Shown: positions 60,601 to 64,000 of the stretch, piece by piece
Numbering within the stretch: the stretch's first letter is position 1
Layout of the letters: each line of letters starts with the position of its first letter
Assembly: GCA_035048485.1 (NCBI GenBank)
Contig: CM068582.1
Span: 37,809,596 to 37,873,595, forward strand
DNA from: Pteria penguin
Lineage: Eukaryota > Mollusca > Bivalvia > Pterioida > Pteriidae
Reading direction: 5' to 3'
Length of the DNA stretch: 64,000 bases
Program-made: the position numbers and the translations under genes
Notes under the pieces: generated by a model
Told to the model about the DNA's origin: nothing
Seen by the model: the letters and a program-made list of their open reading frames with translations, nothing else
Database searches by the model: none

Positions 60601-61579
60601 CATATTAAGTTCAGTAAAGGTGATGAACATTAGATGACTTGATTATGAAACCTTAACTACTCAGTGATATAGATATGCTGTCCAGTTTACCTATGTCATT
60701 TAGTGCTATGACCTATAAAATGTTGCTGTTGGTGTCAAAATCTGAAACATGTCCTGAATTTATGTCTGTCAAGATAGATGTCAGTGTGTTTGTACTTGTC
60801 AATTTTTATGTCTGCATAATGAAAAATAAGATATATATATATGTATATATATGTAGGCACAATAGAGATAAAAAGTCATTATAGGAAGATTGGTATAGAT
60901 AATCAATAAGATATAAACAGTAAACTGAATGAGGTTATCATTGAACAATACTAGAAGACTTGTAAAACTGCAAGCTTTAAAATAACAAACTTAGAACTCT
61001 AGCGATTAAAAAAATGGGGACAAACTGTTTTTGTCTTGTTTGTTTGTTTGTCTGTCTGTCTGTCTGTCTTTTTGTCACTTATTTTCACAGTAACCATAAC
61101 TTTGAACCATAAAAGATAAATACATATTTTGTATGTCTATTTTACTAATGAAGCCCTTTCAAATGATGCCAAGATCAAGTACCTTGTCATCATGATGGTG
61201 ACCTTTATGCCAAAAACAGATTTTCTGTCAGTACTTGCAATTTTTTAAATTTCTTTTGAGAGTTTTATATTATTTTATAACACAATCAGTGTAAGGACCT
61301 AAGGAAGACCTTATTTGTTTGTGATGAAATTGTGTTTTGCCATTGCGAGTTAATTTACCTTGAGACATTCCATTGATATTGCAATCCAGACTGACTTTTG
61401 TTGCCACAGGCGCCATAGTAACTTTTACATAGAGTTTATGTTCTATGATTTTCCTGTTTTGTAATTTTCAGATAAATGCTACCAAGAAGAACATGGATGA
61501 ACATTACCCAGTGATATCTACTGCTAGGTCAAACTTGATACGTTTCATCAAATATAAATCTAACATACAGAAAATTTAA
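33555..61579 (+). CDS. HEATR3: HEATR3 (Syo1-type) gene, 18 coding exons, 667 aa
   Basis: HEATR3/Syo1 is an ARM/HEAT-repeat adaptor that binds newly made uL18 (RPL5) with uL5 (RPL11) and takes it into the nucleus for 5S RNP assembly. The 18 exons total 2004 nt and join in frame at every junction. Every intron is GT-AG. The N-terminus (MGKTKNKRF) matches the basic start of human HEATR3. Repeats follow (VRVKALGALRNLS; LLWNLCES; CLHTVTEDNP). Next come ILSAQQVALEIMTNLCC and an acidic stretch (DEEWEDMDSSESS, about 370-404) matching the acidic loop of the family. The C-terminal helices include FLLEV, AEALDCIFDVF and ending RFIKYKS. Length agrees with human (about 680). Start context AAATGG is good. 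No break is seen. Introns vary from 258 to 6533 bp and hold most of the local repeats. Entries below give each exon. Confidence 0.95.
33780..33985 (+). repeat. Direct repeat of about 105 bp, two copies (HEATR3 intron 1)
   Basis: AATTTCCGGTCTATGAATT, GCGAAATCCGTCCGTC and CGTCAACATTCTGCGTTTAG appear twice in order. The TCCGTCCGTC runs are shared with other dispersed repeats in the window. Confidence 0.7.
34388..35410 (+). mobile_element. hAT-like element with CAGTGGYGGATTTAG ends
   Basis: It starts CAGTGGTGGATTTAGAGGGG and ends TCCTGGATTCGCCACTG. It is the same family as the short copy at 28577-28729 and lies inside the larger inverted-repeat element. It is itself enlarged by an inner insertion (about 34450-35320). 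Confidence 0.75.
34450..35320 (+). mobile_element. Inner element with GTATTCACTCATGTATA ends
   Basis: The left end ACCCGGTATTCACTCATGTA and the right end TACATGAGTGAATACGGTA are inverse, with about 20 bp nearly exact. The interior is AT-rich with a 103-codon frame (35000-35311) that has no known domain. It is the third level of nesting. Confidence 0.7.
35639..36451 (+). mobile_element. hAT-like element, 813 bp, exact 8-bp target duplication
   Basis: Flanked by TTCTATCC on both sides (35631-35638 and 36452-36459). It begins TAGGGGTGACTATTG and ends TTGTTACACCCTTA, the inverse type. Sub-terminal zones are rich in ACTATTGCAATA (left) and ATCGATAGT motifs (right). The 8-bp duplication is the hAT rule. 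No transposase frame, so non-autonomous. Confidence 0.9.
36690..37280 (-). repeat. Diverged tandem array, unit about 150-165 bp
   Basis: Blocks ACTGATGTACATG, GATGCTGAATTTGACCT and TTAAGAAGT recur at roughly 150-165 bp spacing (for example ACTGATG near 36878, 37042 and 37194). The same unit appears twice at 16.6-16.9 kb. Confidence 0.8.
38124..39022 (+). mobile_element. Repeat element with ATACGCCCGTC start, plus orientation
   Basis: It starts ATACGCCCGTCGAAAGACAG and then GTCCGTCCGTCCGC. It ends GCGATGGGTGTATTAAGCCA, then CGCTAGGCGTTGCTC. Inside, a unit with TAACTTAAGTAAACGTC and CATACAGAATGCTT is repeated four to five times at about 135-165 bp. It is the inverse counterpart of 31526-32430. 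Confidence 0.8.
39023..40222. other. HEATR3 intron 1, right part
   Basis: A plus frame at 39255-39503 contains RITIEHTFNRLKILSKYRD, which faintly resembles the end of some DDE transposases. It is too short to assign. The rest is AT-rich with no structure seen. Confidence 0.4.
40223..40395 (+). CDS. HEATR3: HEATR3 exon 2 (aa 46-103)
   Basis: Acceptor TATTCAG at 40222. The frame continues LSSPSDDERECSC, IANLVVQPSA and VLAPLILDHSLQVRVKALGA, the first ARM/HEAT repeats. Donor CTCAG/GTCAGT splits an Arg codon (phase 2). The upstream intron is 6.5 kb and transposon-rich. Confidence 0.93.
40480..40700 (+). repeat. Pyrimidine-rich tract in HEATR3 intron 2
   Basis: About 200 bp of mostly C and T on the plus strand, ending about 150 bp before the exon 3 acceptor. 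It could act as an extended polypyrimidine or PTB-type binding region, which is inference. Confidence 0.6.
40847..40934 (+). CDS. HEATR3: HEATR3 exon 3 (aa 103-132)
   Basis: Acceptor AACTAG, donor CAG/GTAACT. It encodes RNLSVDGGEDVCLEMVRKDV then LTPLVGLFEQ, directly comparable to the human GALRNLS repeat. Confidence 0.95.
41753..41853 (+). CDS. HEATR3: HEATR3 exon 4 (aa 133-166)
   Basis: Acceptor TTTTTTAAG; the earlier AG at 41717 would give an in-frame stop. It encodes GWSPEKMPGKR and SEIFTEAVHLLWNL. Donor TTG/GTATGT splits a Cys codon. Confidence 0.9.
42615..42724 (+). CDS. HEATR3: HEATR3 exon 5 (aa 166-203)
   Basis: Acceptor TTTACAG, donor GTTG/GTATGT (phase 1). It encodes CESSEEAMNVFNKECLI then LWPCLQHAIYGFSVSTTV, a HEAT-type helix pair. 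Confidence 0.95.
43347..43490 (+). CDS. HEATR3: HEATR3 exon 6 (aa 203-251)
   Basis: Acceptor GTTTCAG, donor CTG/GTGAAT. It encodes AQCLHTVTEDNPQAS, the strongly conserved Q-T-V-T-E-D-N-P block of HEATR3, then LLQSLLIQSPDSSDMVLLRT. Confidence 0.95.
43925..44067 (+). CDS. HEATR3: HEATR3 exon 7 (aa 251-298)
   Basis: Acceptor TTGCAG; donor AAA/GTATGA. Reading through the donor would give an immediate stop. It encodes GIMLNICSGHF and VASTVLSAVSDVLTLDAS. Phase 0 at the 3' end. Confidence 0.9.
44445..44640 (-). repeat. Degraded tRNA-derived SINE in HEATR3 intron 7
   Basis: The minus strand starts GAGATCTGGTGTAGCTCAGG, an A-box type sequence, followed by a decayed B-box region. A body with CTTTTGGATGAGACTGTG and GTGACGGC-like blocks is shared with the SINE at 19.7 kb. 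Confidence 0.6.
44746..44802 (+). CDS. HEATR3: HEATR3 exon 8 (aa 299-317)
   Basis: A 57-nt exon. Acceptor TGACAG (the next AG would give a stop), donor GAG/GTATGA. It encodes ITVNGEVNSHRSILEGKTE, in the poorly conserved linker. The intron before it contains a SINE. Confidence 0.75.
45061..45123 (+). CDS. HEATR3: HEATR3 exon 9 (aa 318-338)
   Basis: A 63-nt exon, phase 0 on both sides, so it could be skipped without a frame change. Acceptor TTATTAG, donor TTG/GTATGT. It encodes ECKLTLHSALFPSTNEDSSD, a low-conservation linker. Confidence 0.75.
45411..45504 (+). CDS. HEATR3: HEATR3 exon 10 (aa 339-370), tandem acceptor
   Basis: A T-rich tract is followed by CGCCAGCAG/GATCCT. The two AGs, 3 bp apart, are both usable and would add or drop one Gln. 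The exon encodes VKTQEVKTILSAQQVALEIM then TNLCCSG, matching the human LLTAQQTALEI block. Donor GGAG/GTAAGT is near consensus. Confidence 0.93.
46316..46490. repeat. 34-bp AT-rich tandem repeat, five copies (intron 10)
   Basis: The unit TGATACAATACATATAATAT with TTATACATTTTATA is repeated five times with one or two changes per copy. Confidence 0.9.
46786..46889 (+). CDS. HEATR3: HEATR3 exon 11 (aa 370-404), acidic loop
   Basis: Acceptor CTTCAG, donor GATG/GTAAGA. It encodes EEWEDMDSSESSCDEV then DDVSMDTDNTTEDQSTM, a Glu/Asp/Ser-rich stretch in the place of the Syo1 acidic loop. In Syo1 this loop takes part in binding uL5. The last 24 nt (46866-46889) are the exonic part of the first 34-bp repeat unit of the intron 11 array. 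Confidence 0.93.
46866..48646 (+). repeat. 34-bp array spanning the exon 11 donor, about 45-50 copies
   Basis: The first unit (46866-46899) consists of the last 24 coding nt of exon 11 and the first 10 intron nt. The unit is ACAACTGAGGATCAGAGTAC, then GATGGTAAGAAGTG. It is then repeated through the intron with variants (AAATGAGG; TATGATGG; AGTAAC). Nearly every copy keeps GATG/GTAAGA, a strong 5' splice site. Copies become more diverged and gapped toward the right end (48.3-48.65 kb). Use of any later donor would bring an in-frame TGA 18 nt after the first donor. Confidence 0.95.
48878..48940 (+). CDS. HEATR3: HEATR3 exon 12 (aa 405-425)
   Basis: Acceptor AATTGCAG, donor AAG/GTACAT, phase 0 on both sides. 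It encodes SPLVMSVEMQEAIK then GIFEK, aligning with human FSPLCLSHEV and KIFEK. Confidence 0.93.
49026..49385 (-). repeat. Two degraded tRNA-like SINE copies (intron 12)
   Basis: CAGGCAGGGTGAAAAATTGT with a decayed tRNA-like segment (TGAACTATTCGGG) appears at about 49028-49170. CAGGCAGGGTAAAAAATTGT with GAGCTGTCTGGGCCA appears at about 49280-49378. It is the same family as the better copies at 53.0-53.3 kb. Confidence 0.65.
49975..50445 (+). repeat. Interspersed repeat shared with 13.9-14.6 kb (intron 12)
   Basis: AAAGTAACTGGTGTCACATG appears at its start and again at about 50328. Between these lie GACATTCATGG, GAGATGAGACCAGGTGCCGG and TCAAACCCTCCGCGGGGAAC. These match 13.91-14.30 kb in order, up to circular shift, so the unit was probably once tandem. 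Confidence 0.75.
51088..51161 (+). CDS. HEATR3: HEATR3 exon 13 (aa 426-450)
   Basis: Acceptor GTTTTAG, donor AAAAG/GTAGGG. It encodes VLLKVKFDDVYKNCETLKNI and HLCKR. It splits an Arg codon that is completed in exon 14. Confidence 0.88.
51225..52840. repeat. 147-bp tandem array, about 10 copies (intron 13)
   Basis: The unit contains AGACCTAATTATGGTCTCAT, GTCTAGTTGTGCATGTGCAA, CCGGACCCCCTGGG and GGGGCGTGGTCCCAAAATCT. Successive GACCTAATT starts at 51502, 51650, 51796, 51943, 52089, 52235, 52381 and 52527 give spacings of 146-148 bp. The array is preceded by AGCTCTACTGGTCTCGACCA and followed by a similar AGAGCTCCAGTCTCGACAG. Frames on both strands are partly open by composition only. Confidence 0.95.
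52995..53336 (-). mobile_element. Pair of tandem tRNA-like SINE copies (intron 13)
   Basis: Two minus-strand cloverleaf-like segments (53019-53090 and 53244-53315, 72 nt each) share a full tRNA layout. Both have the D stem region AGCTCARTTGGTAGA, an anticodon stem TCCGC/GCGGA and the T arm CTGGGTTCGAGTCCCGG. Six of seven acceptor-stem pairs hold. The loops would give anticodons TAT and TCT, with U at position 37 where a purine is normal. The shared tail continues AATGATTTTTCAACCTTCC. I take them as SINE heads, not tRNA genes. Confidence 0.85.
53575..53711 (+). CDS. HEATR3: HEATR3 exon 14 (aa 450-496)
   Basis: Acceptor CTTACAG, donor GATG/GTAAGT. It encodes RFERLQEHALLCLNNLVSSL and TRLHEVWLGLVQLS, matching human RALFCLQSLVSLLD. 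A 32-bp array begins about 25 bp after the donor. Confidence 0.95.
53735..55310. repeat. 32-bp minisatellite, about 48 copies (intron 14)
   Basis: The unit ATACATGTATAGAGCACAGT with GACATCAATATA is highly similar among copies. It starts about 25 bp after the exon 14 donor. The palindrome TACATGTA is in most copies. Minus-strand frames stay open for 60-120 codons by repeat composition only. Confidence 0.95.
55311..55946 (-). pseudogene. Tigger/pogo transposase relic with internal deletion
   Basis: The minus strand starts MASPGRKRKAITLETKYEII at 55946, the N-terminus of Tigger-type transposases (CENP-B-like HTH). The sequence then joins, in another frame, an acidic C-terminal stretch (YIDEDDFDEADLPLARIGEI, then VTESLYDDDIVADIL) ending at 55629. 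The DDE catalytic region is absent. The left border CAGTAAAACTTGCTTACAGT (55314) fits a Tigger terminal repeat; the right terminus was not found. Confidence 0.7.
56304..56389 (+). CDS. HEATR3: HEATR3 exon 15 (aa 496-524)
   Basis: Acceptor TACCTAG; later AGs would break the frame. It encodes ALQRVSLLEAVTSAIRAVVE and LAELQSEK, matching human FLEAISSALRALLQ. Donor AAG/GTAAGC, phase 0. Confidence 0.93.
56680..56829 (+). CDS. HEATR3: HEATR3 exon 16 (aa 525-574)
   Basis: Acceptor ATCACAG, donor AAG/GTAACT, phase 0 on both sides, 50 codons. It encodes LRSLEPGDMQYLFEMAQQ and EVRVHAIRTVSTIGVLFSK, one full HEAT repeat. Confidence 0.95.
57012..57145 (-). mobile_element. Truncated copy of the 219-bp MITE (intron 16)
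   Basis: It starts GGTCTGGTGCCATAAACTGA and follows the right half of the MITE at 18767-18985 in inverse orientation (CATTTTAATTTATTCCATTA). It then ends without the second terminus. It lies about 80 bp before exon 17. Confidence 0.75.
57223..57396 (+). CDS. HEATR3: HEATR3 exon 17 (aa 575-632)
   Basis: Acceptor TTTGCAG, donor AAG/GTAAGT. It encodes DIGLFLLEVSCKDTELWVVA, EALDCIFDVFGEDHLD and LKQLVPMLKSK. It is the best-conserved C-terminal block of the family (human GCFLLEV and GEALDALFDVF). Confidence 0.97.
57786..57928. repeat. Inverted repeat able to form a long hairpin (intron 17)
   Basis: AGTTATATGGTTTGTTACTG then AACCATAGAGGGTCAGTAAAA is followed, after a loop of about 40 nt, by its inverse (TTTTACTGACCCTCTATGGTT, then CGGTAACAAACCATATAACT). 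The stem is about 50 bp with few mismatches. GGGGGTCAGTAAAATT also occurs at 57493. Confidence 0.9.
58460..60110 (+). repeat. Mollusc-type interspersed repeat, interrupted
   Basis: TTTATGCCCCCAGGATCAAG opens it. ATTCCTTGTGACAAGACCTT appears near 58609 and a related ATTCCTTGTGACAATACCTT near 59816, and AACATTGGTTATAACTTTTG with AACATTTGTTATAATTTTTG likewise. GGCTCGGGGCATTCATGTTC lies near 59916. The two halves are tandem units separated by a TTAA-flanked insertion. Confidence 0.6.
58679..59761 (-). mobile_element. TTAA-flanked element of about 1.1 kb with Cys-rich ORF remnant
   Basis: It starts TTAAAGGGGAA and ends TTCCCCTTTAA, giving 11-bp inverted ends with TTAA at each border. The minus strand holds a frame remnant at about 59255-59440 (GNEPLIPHLEMEHECPDCF then LSPCVIDDRNWQV), followed after stops by WEEIMPN (about 59150). 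This Cys-containing module resembles repeats I recall from mollusc mobile elements, but no named domain can be given. A TTAA duplication fits piggyBac or Kolobok. Confidence 0.6.
60111..61471. other. HEATR3 intron 17, right part
   Basis: A plus frame at 60310-60570 contains hydrophobic LALVLYWIVPVCLVVYFI but has no recognised domain or splice support. Short TGTC and AT repeats occur at about 61040 and 60830. No gene called. Confidence 0.4.
61472..61579 (+). CDS. HEATR3: HEATR3 exon 18, terminal (aa 633-667 and stop)
   Basis: Acceptor TTTTCAG, stop TAA at 61577-61579. It encodes NATKKNMDEHY then RSNLIRFIKYKSNIQKI, aligning with human KMNLRRFIAYQ. The preceding intron is about 4.1 kb and repeat-rich. 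Confidence 0.93.
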   Translation: MNATKKNMDEHYPVISTARSNLIRFIKYKSNIQKI

Positions 61580-63158
61580 AATGCAACAGAAAAAAATCTA
61601 ATGCAGAATTTTTAGTTATATTAGTAAAAGCAAAAAGACAGTGTGGCATAAACACAACACCAAGATTATTGTACAGATAAAGTAGTAATTCATTGTATAA
61701 TGGGAAACGAAGTACCTGAGATAACCTCAAATCTTGGATAGGTACAGCGGTTGACCTTTCCTCTTTCCTGTTCCAGAATTTAAGTATTTTTGAAGGATTG
61801 AAAGGCTATAGGGACTTACAGAGCAGCTCATTTTTTACAAAGTTCCTTAGCCTTTCTACCTAAAAATCATGACTCACTAATTTAAAGCATTATGTTTACA
61901 TAACATTTGCTGTTTTATGATTGCAAAGAATGCTTGGCTGAAACTTAAATCCATCATGGATTCTTGGTTTAAATTTTTATAGAAAGGTCTGCCAGGGTAC
62001 CTACTAATGTTCTGTTGTTTTCCTAAAACATTTAACATGGTCTGCCATCCTACACGTGCTAGATATCAGAGTGTGCAAAAGCAATAACAAAAAAAAAACC
62101 CAAGAAAAAAAAAAACAAAAAAAAAACCCCAAATAAAATAGAAAAGAAAAGAAACATGTTCTAGTTTCAATTACAAATTCATGATGTTTGTTTCATTGTT
62201 TATTATTTAAATTTTTGTTGTAATGTGCTATATATACTGCTTTGCTATCATTGGTTTTTTTTTTACATATTGATTTCTGTATTACTTTCGTTTTGCAGAA
62301 TAAGTTGTGAGGAAAATCTACCAAATTTATTGCAGTTGTGTTCAAGAGTGATGATCATTTACTGTCATTTTTCTTTATAAGATGGAAAAATACTGTAAAT
62401 TACATGTATTCATAAGTTAAGTTTTCCCTCTGTTTTTCTGCTTATTGTTTTATACATTAAAGAGTTTGAAGAATATTTTTTAAAAGATGAATACAAATTT
62501 TGTAGCAAGTGTATAGAATTATTTGACGGAATGTTAAGCAATATCTTTTTAGCCATAAACCTCATTTGTATAATATATTTCCATAAATTACCAAAAGCTT
62601 TCATGTGATGGTTGATGCATTCAATACAATTATTTGCATGTTAGTTTGTTGTTTTAATCATTTATGACAAAGATTTTATCAATGGATATTAAGTGCATCC
62701 TGGTTTGGTGAGGTACTGTACAATGATCTTGGATTATTTTATGACAGATATATATCATTATACAAATACATGATATATATTAAAATATATGTTAAAAAGG
62801 TTTGTAAATTAAATCCTACGGCTATATCCAATTGATGTTATTTATTGATTATGGAGCCATTTTCAACAGGATGAATATTTTGATGTAAAATGCTATTAAG
62901 TAACAAACCATAAACATGGTGACCAGTGTAACGACTGTTATATTGATGTGGCTTTTTGAAGGCCTAGGTAACTGTGGTCTAAAGTGATAGACTGGAATTT
63001 ACTGTTGCCTCTCACATATTGTCAAGTCTAGGTATGTGCAATGTCTGATCGAGACAATGTGTACCATTGCTTAGATATACCTTTAAACTACAACCTTCAA
63101 ATAGTACAAGATGTAGTGGGAAGTGGTGTCCTCTGTAATAAACATGAGATATCAAATG
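61580..63158 (+). other. HEATR3: HEATR3 3' untranslated region, probable
   Basis: It runs from the stop codon to a candidate polyadenylation site. An AATAAA at 63137-63142 is followed by a G/T-rich element (GTGGGGCTTTTGTTTTG), a good cleavage context. An earlier ATTAAA near 62456 is an alternative. An A/C-rich tract (AAAACCC type) lies at 62085-62155. The true end needs transcripts. Confidence 0.45.
63137..63142 (+). terminator. HEATR3: Candidate polyadenylation signal AATAAA
   Basis: A canonical hexamer with a downstream G/T-rich stretch about 20 nt later. It is the best signal after the HEATR3 stop codon. Confidence 0.5.
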
Positions 63159-64000
63159 TGGGGCTTTTGTTTTGACACATTGTAGCCGCTACCGTCGGTC
63201 AAGTAGGGGAATGGTCAAGTTTCAGTATAAATGTGGAGGGTTGGTAGTATATACAGGGAATGGCAACATTAACGTTTGTAAACCAAGAAATACTCCAAAG
63301 TAATTAACACGTGTACTATTCTTGAATATGAGGTGCTGATTTTTGCTTAATAGATTTGGATGAAACACGTTCATGAAACATCAGTAAGTCCGAGGTATTG
63401 AACGGTACTTAGGTCAACCGTTACTTTTACTACGTATCGGGGTCAAATTGTATCCGGCGTTCATTTTCAATGGTAAATGGAATTTTCGTGTGAGAAACGA
63501 ATTATTCCGTTAGTCGGCGTTTTATCTCGTGGATTATGTATCGAAGTATGGCTAAGTGACACTACCATTGAATATATATATATATATTCCATTTTTCATC
63601 ATTGCCCTTCTTTTCTTATTGACACATGTTATCTGGACTTTCGGAAATACCGCAATGTTATCAGAATGTGTTTAACACCCCTGGAATGTCCAGCTATCAC
63701 ATTTCCTGTGGATATGGATAAGGCTGAACCCAAACAACCCAGCTTTTGGACATTTTGACAACAACAACAGCAACAACAAAACCCCAACAAACAACCCCCC
63801 CCCCCCAAAAAAAAAAGCCAAACAAACAAAAACAAAACAAACAAACAAAAATACTTTTACATATAATGTTGATACATATTTATCATGTAAATGTTGAATG
63901 ACGTTTTACGAATGTACTTTTAAATTCATTTATATTTCGTATAAGTAAATTGCTTTCTGAATCAATGATGAAAATGGCGACATTGTATTCAGGCCAGTAT
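63159..64000. other. Intergenic DNA with an A/C-rich tract
   Basis: No gene is supported. 63758-63850 is AACAA-rich with a run of about 10 C. A plus frame at 63477-63758 has no recognised domain. The balanced base composition at 63170-63560 could be a regulatory region of a neighbour to the right, which is inference. Confidence 0.4.

Overview
The window is eukaryotic, from an invertebrate animal and probably a bivalve mollusc. The evidence is AT-rich DNA, GT-AG introns, tRNA-derived SINEs, Penelope-like and Tc1 relics, many minisatellites, and the repeat family with ends reading ATACGCCCGTC, which I associate from memory with bivalves. It is not prokaryotic; most open frames are repeats or chance.

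Two protein-coding genes can be supported. (1) On the plus strand, positions 33555 to 61579 hold a complete HEATR3 (Syo1-type) gene. I resolved it into 18 coding exons that join in frame at every GT/AG junction into a 667-residue protein, against about 680 in human. HEATR3/Syo1 is a HEAT/ARM-repeat carrier that chaperones and imports ribosomal protein uL18 (RPL5), with uL5, for 5S RNP assembly. (2) On the minus strand, 267-449 is one internal exon of a transglutaminase (N-terminal immunoglobulin-like domain). The rest of its 3' half lies off the left edge. A candidate upstream exon lies at about 23.0-23.2 kb, which would make a 22.5 kb intron. The two genes would then be head to head, about 10 kb apart.

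Left third (0.5-23 kb): the putative transglutaminase intron holds three decayed Penelope-like fragments (5.3-5.9, 7.6-8.2, 11.7-13.7 kb), SINEs, a Tc1-type transposase pseudogene split by two younger insertions (17.6-19.3 kb) and a 68-bp minisatellite (20.4-22.0 kb). Middle (23-33.5 kb): microsatellites including a 122-bp AT run, hAT-like miniature elements, a 31-bp minisatellite that is open on the plus strand (29.5-30.85 kb), and a mollusc-type repeat at 31.5-32.4 kb. Right half: HEATR3, whose introns carry nested DNA transposons (intron 1), an array of repeated 5' splice sites derived from the exon 11/intron 11 junction (46.87-48.65 kb), a 147-bp array (51.3-52.8 kb), paired tRNA-like SINEs (53.0-53.3 kb), a 32-bp array (53.7-55.3 kb), a deleted Tigger transposase (55.3-55.95 kb), a perfect-looking hairpin (57.8 kb) and a TTAA-flanked element (58.7-59.8 kb).

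The most unusual feature is the intron 11 array: about 45-50 copies of a 34-bp unit that begins inside coding sequence and carries a donor-like GTAAGA in nearly every copy. All calls come from reading the sequence; no database or transcript was available.
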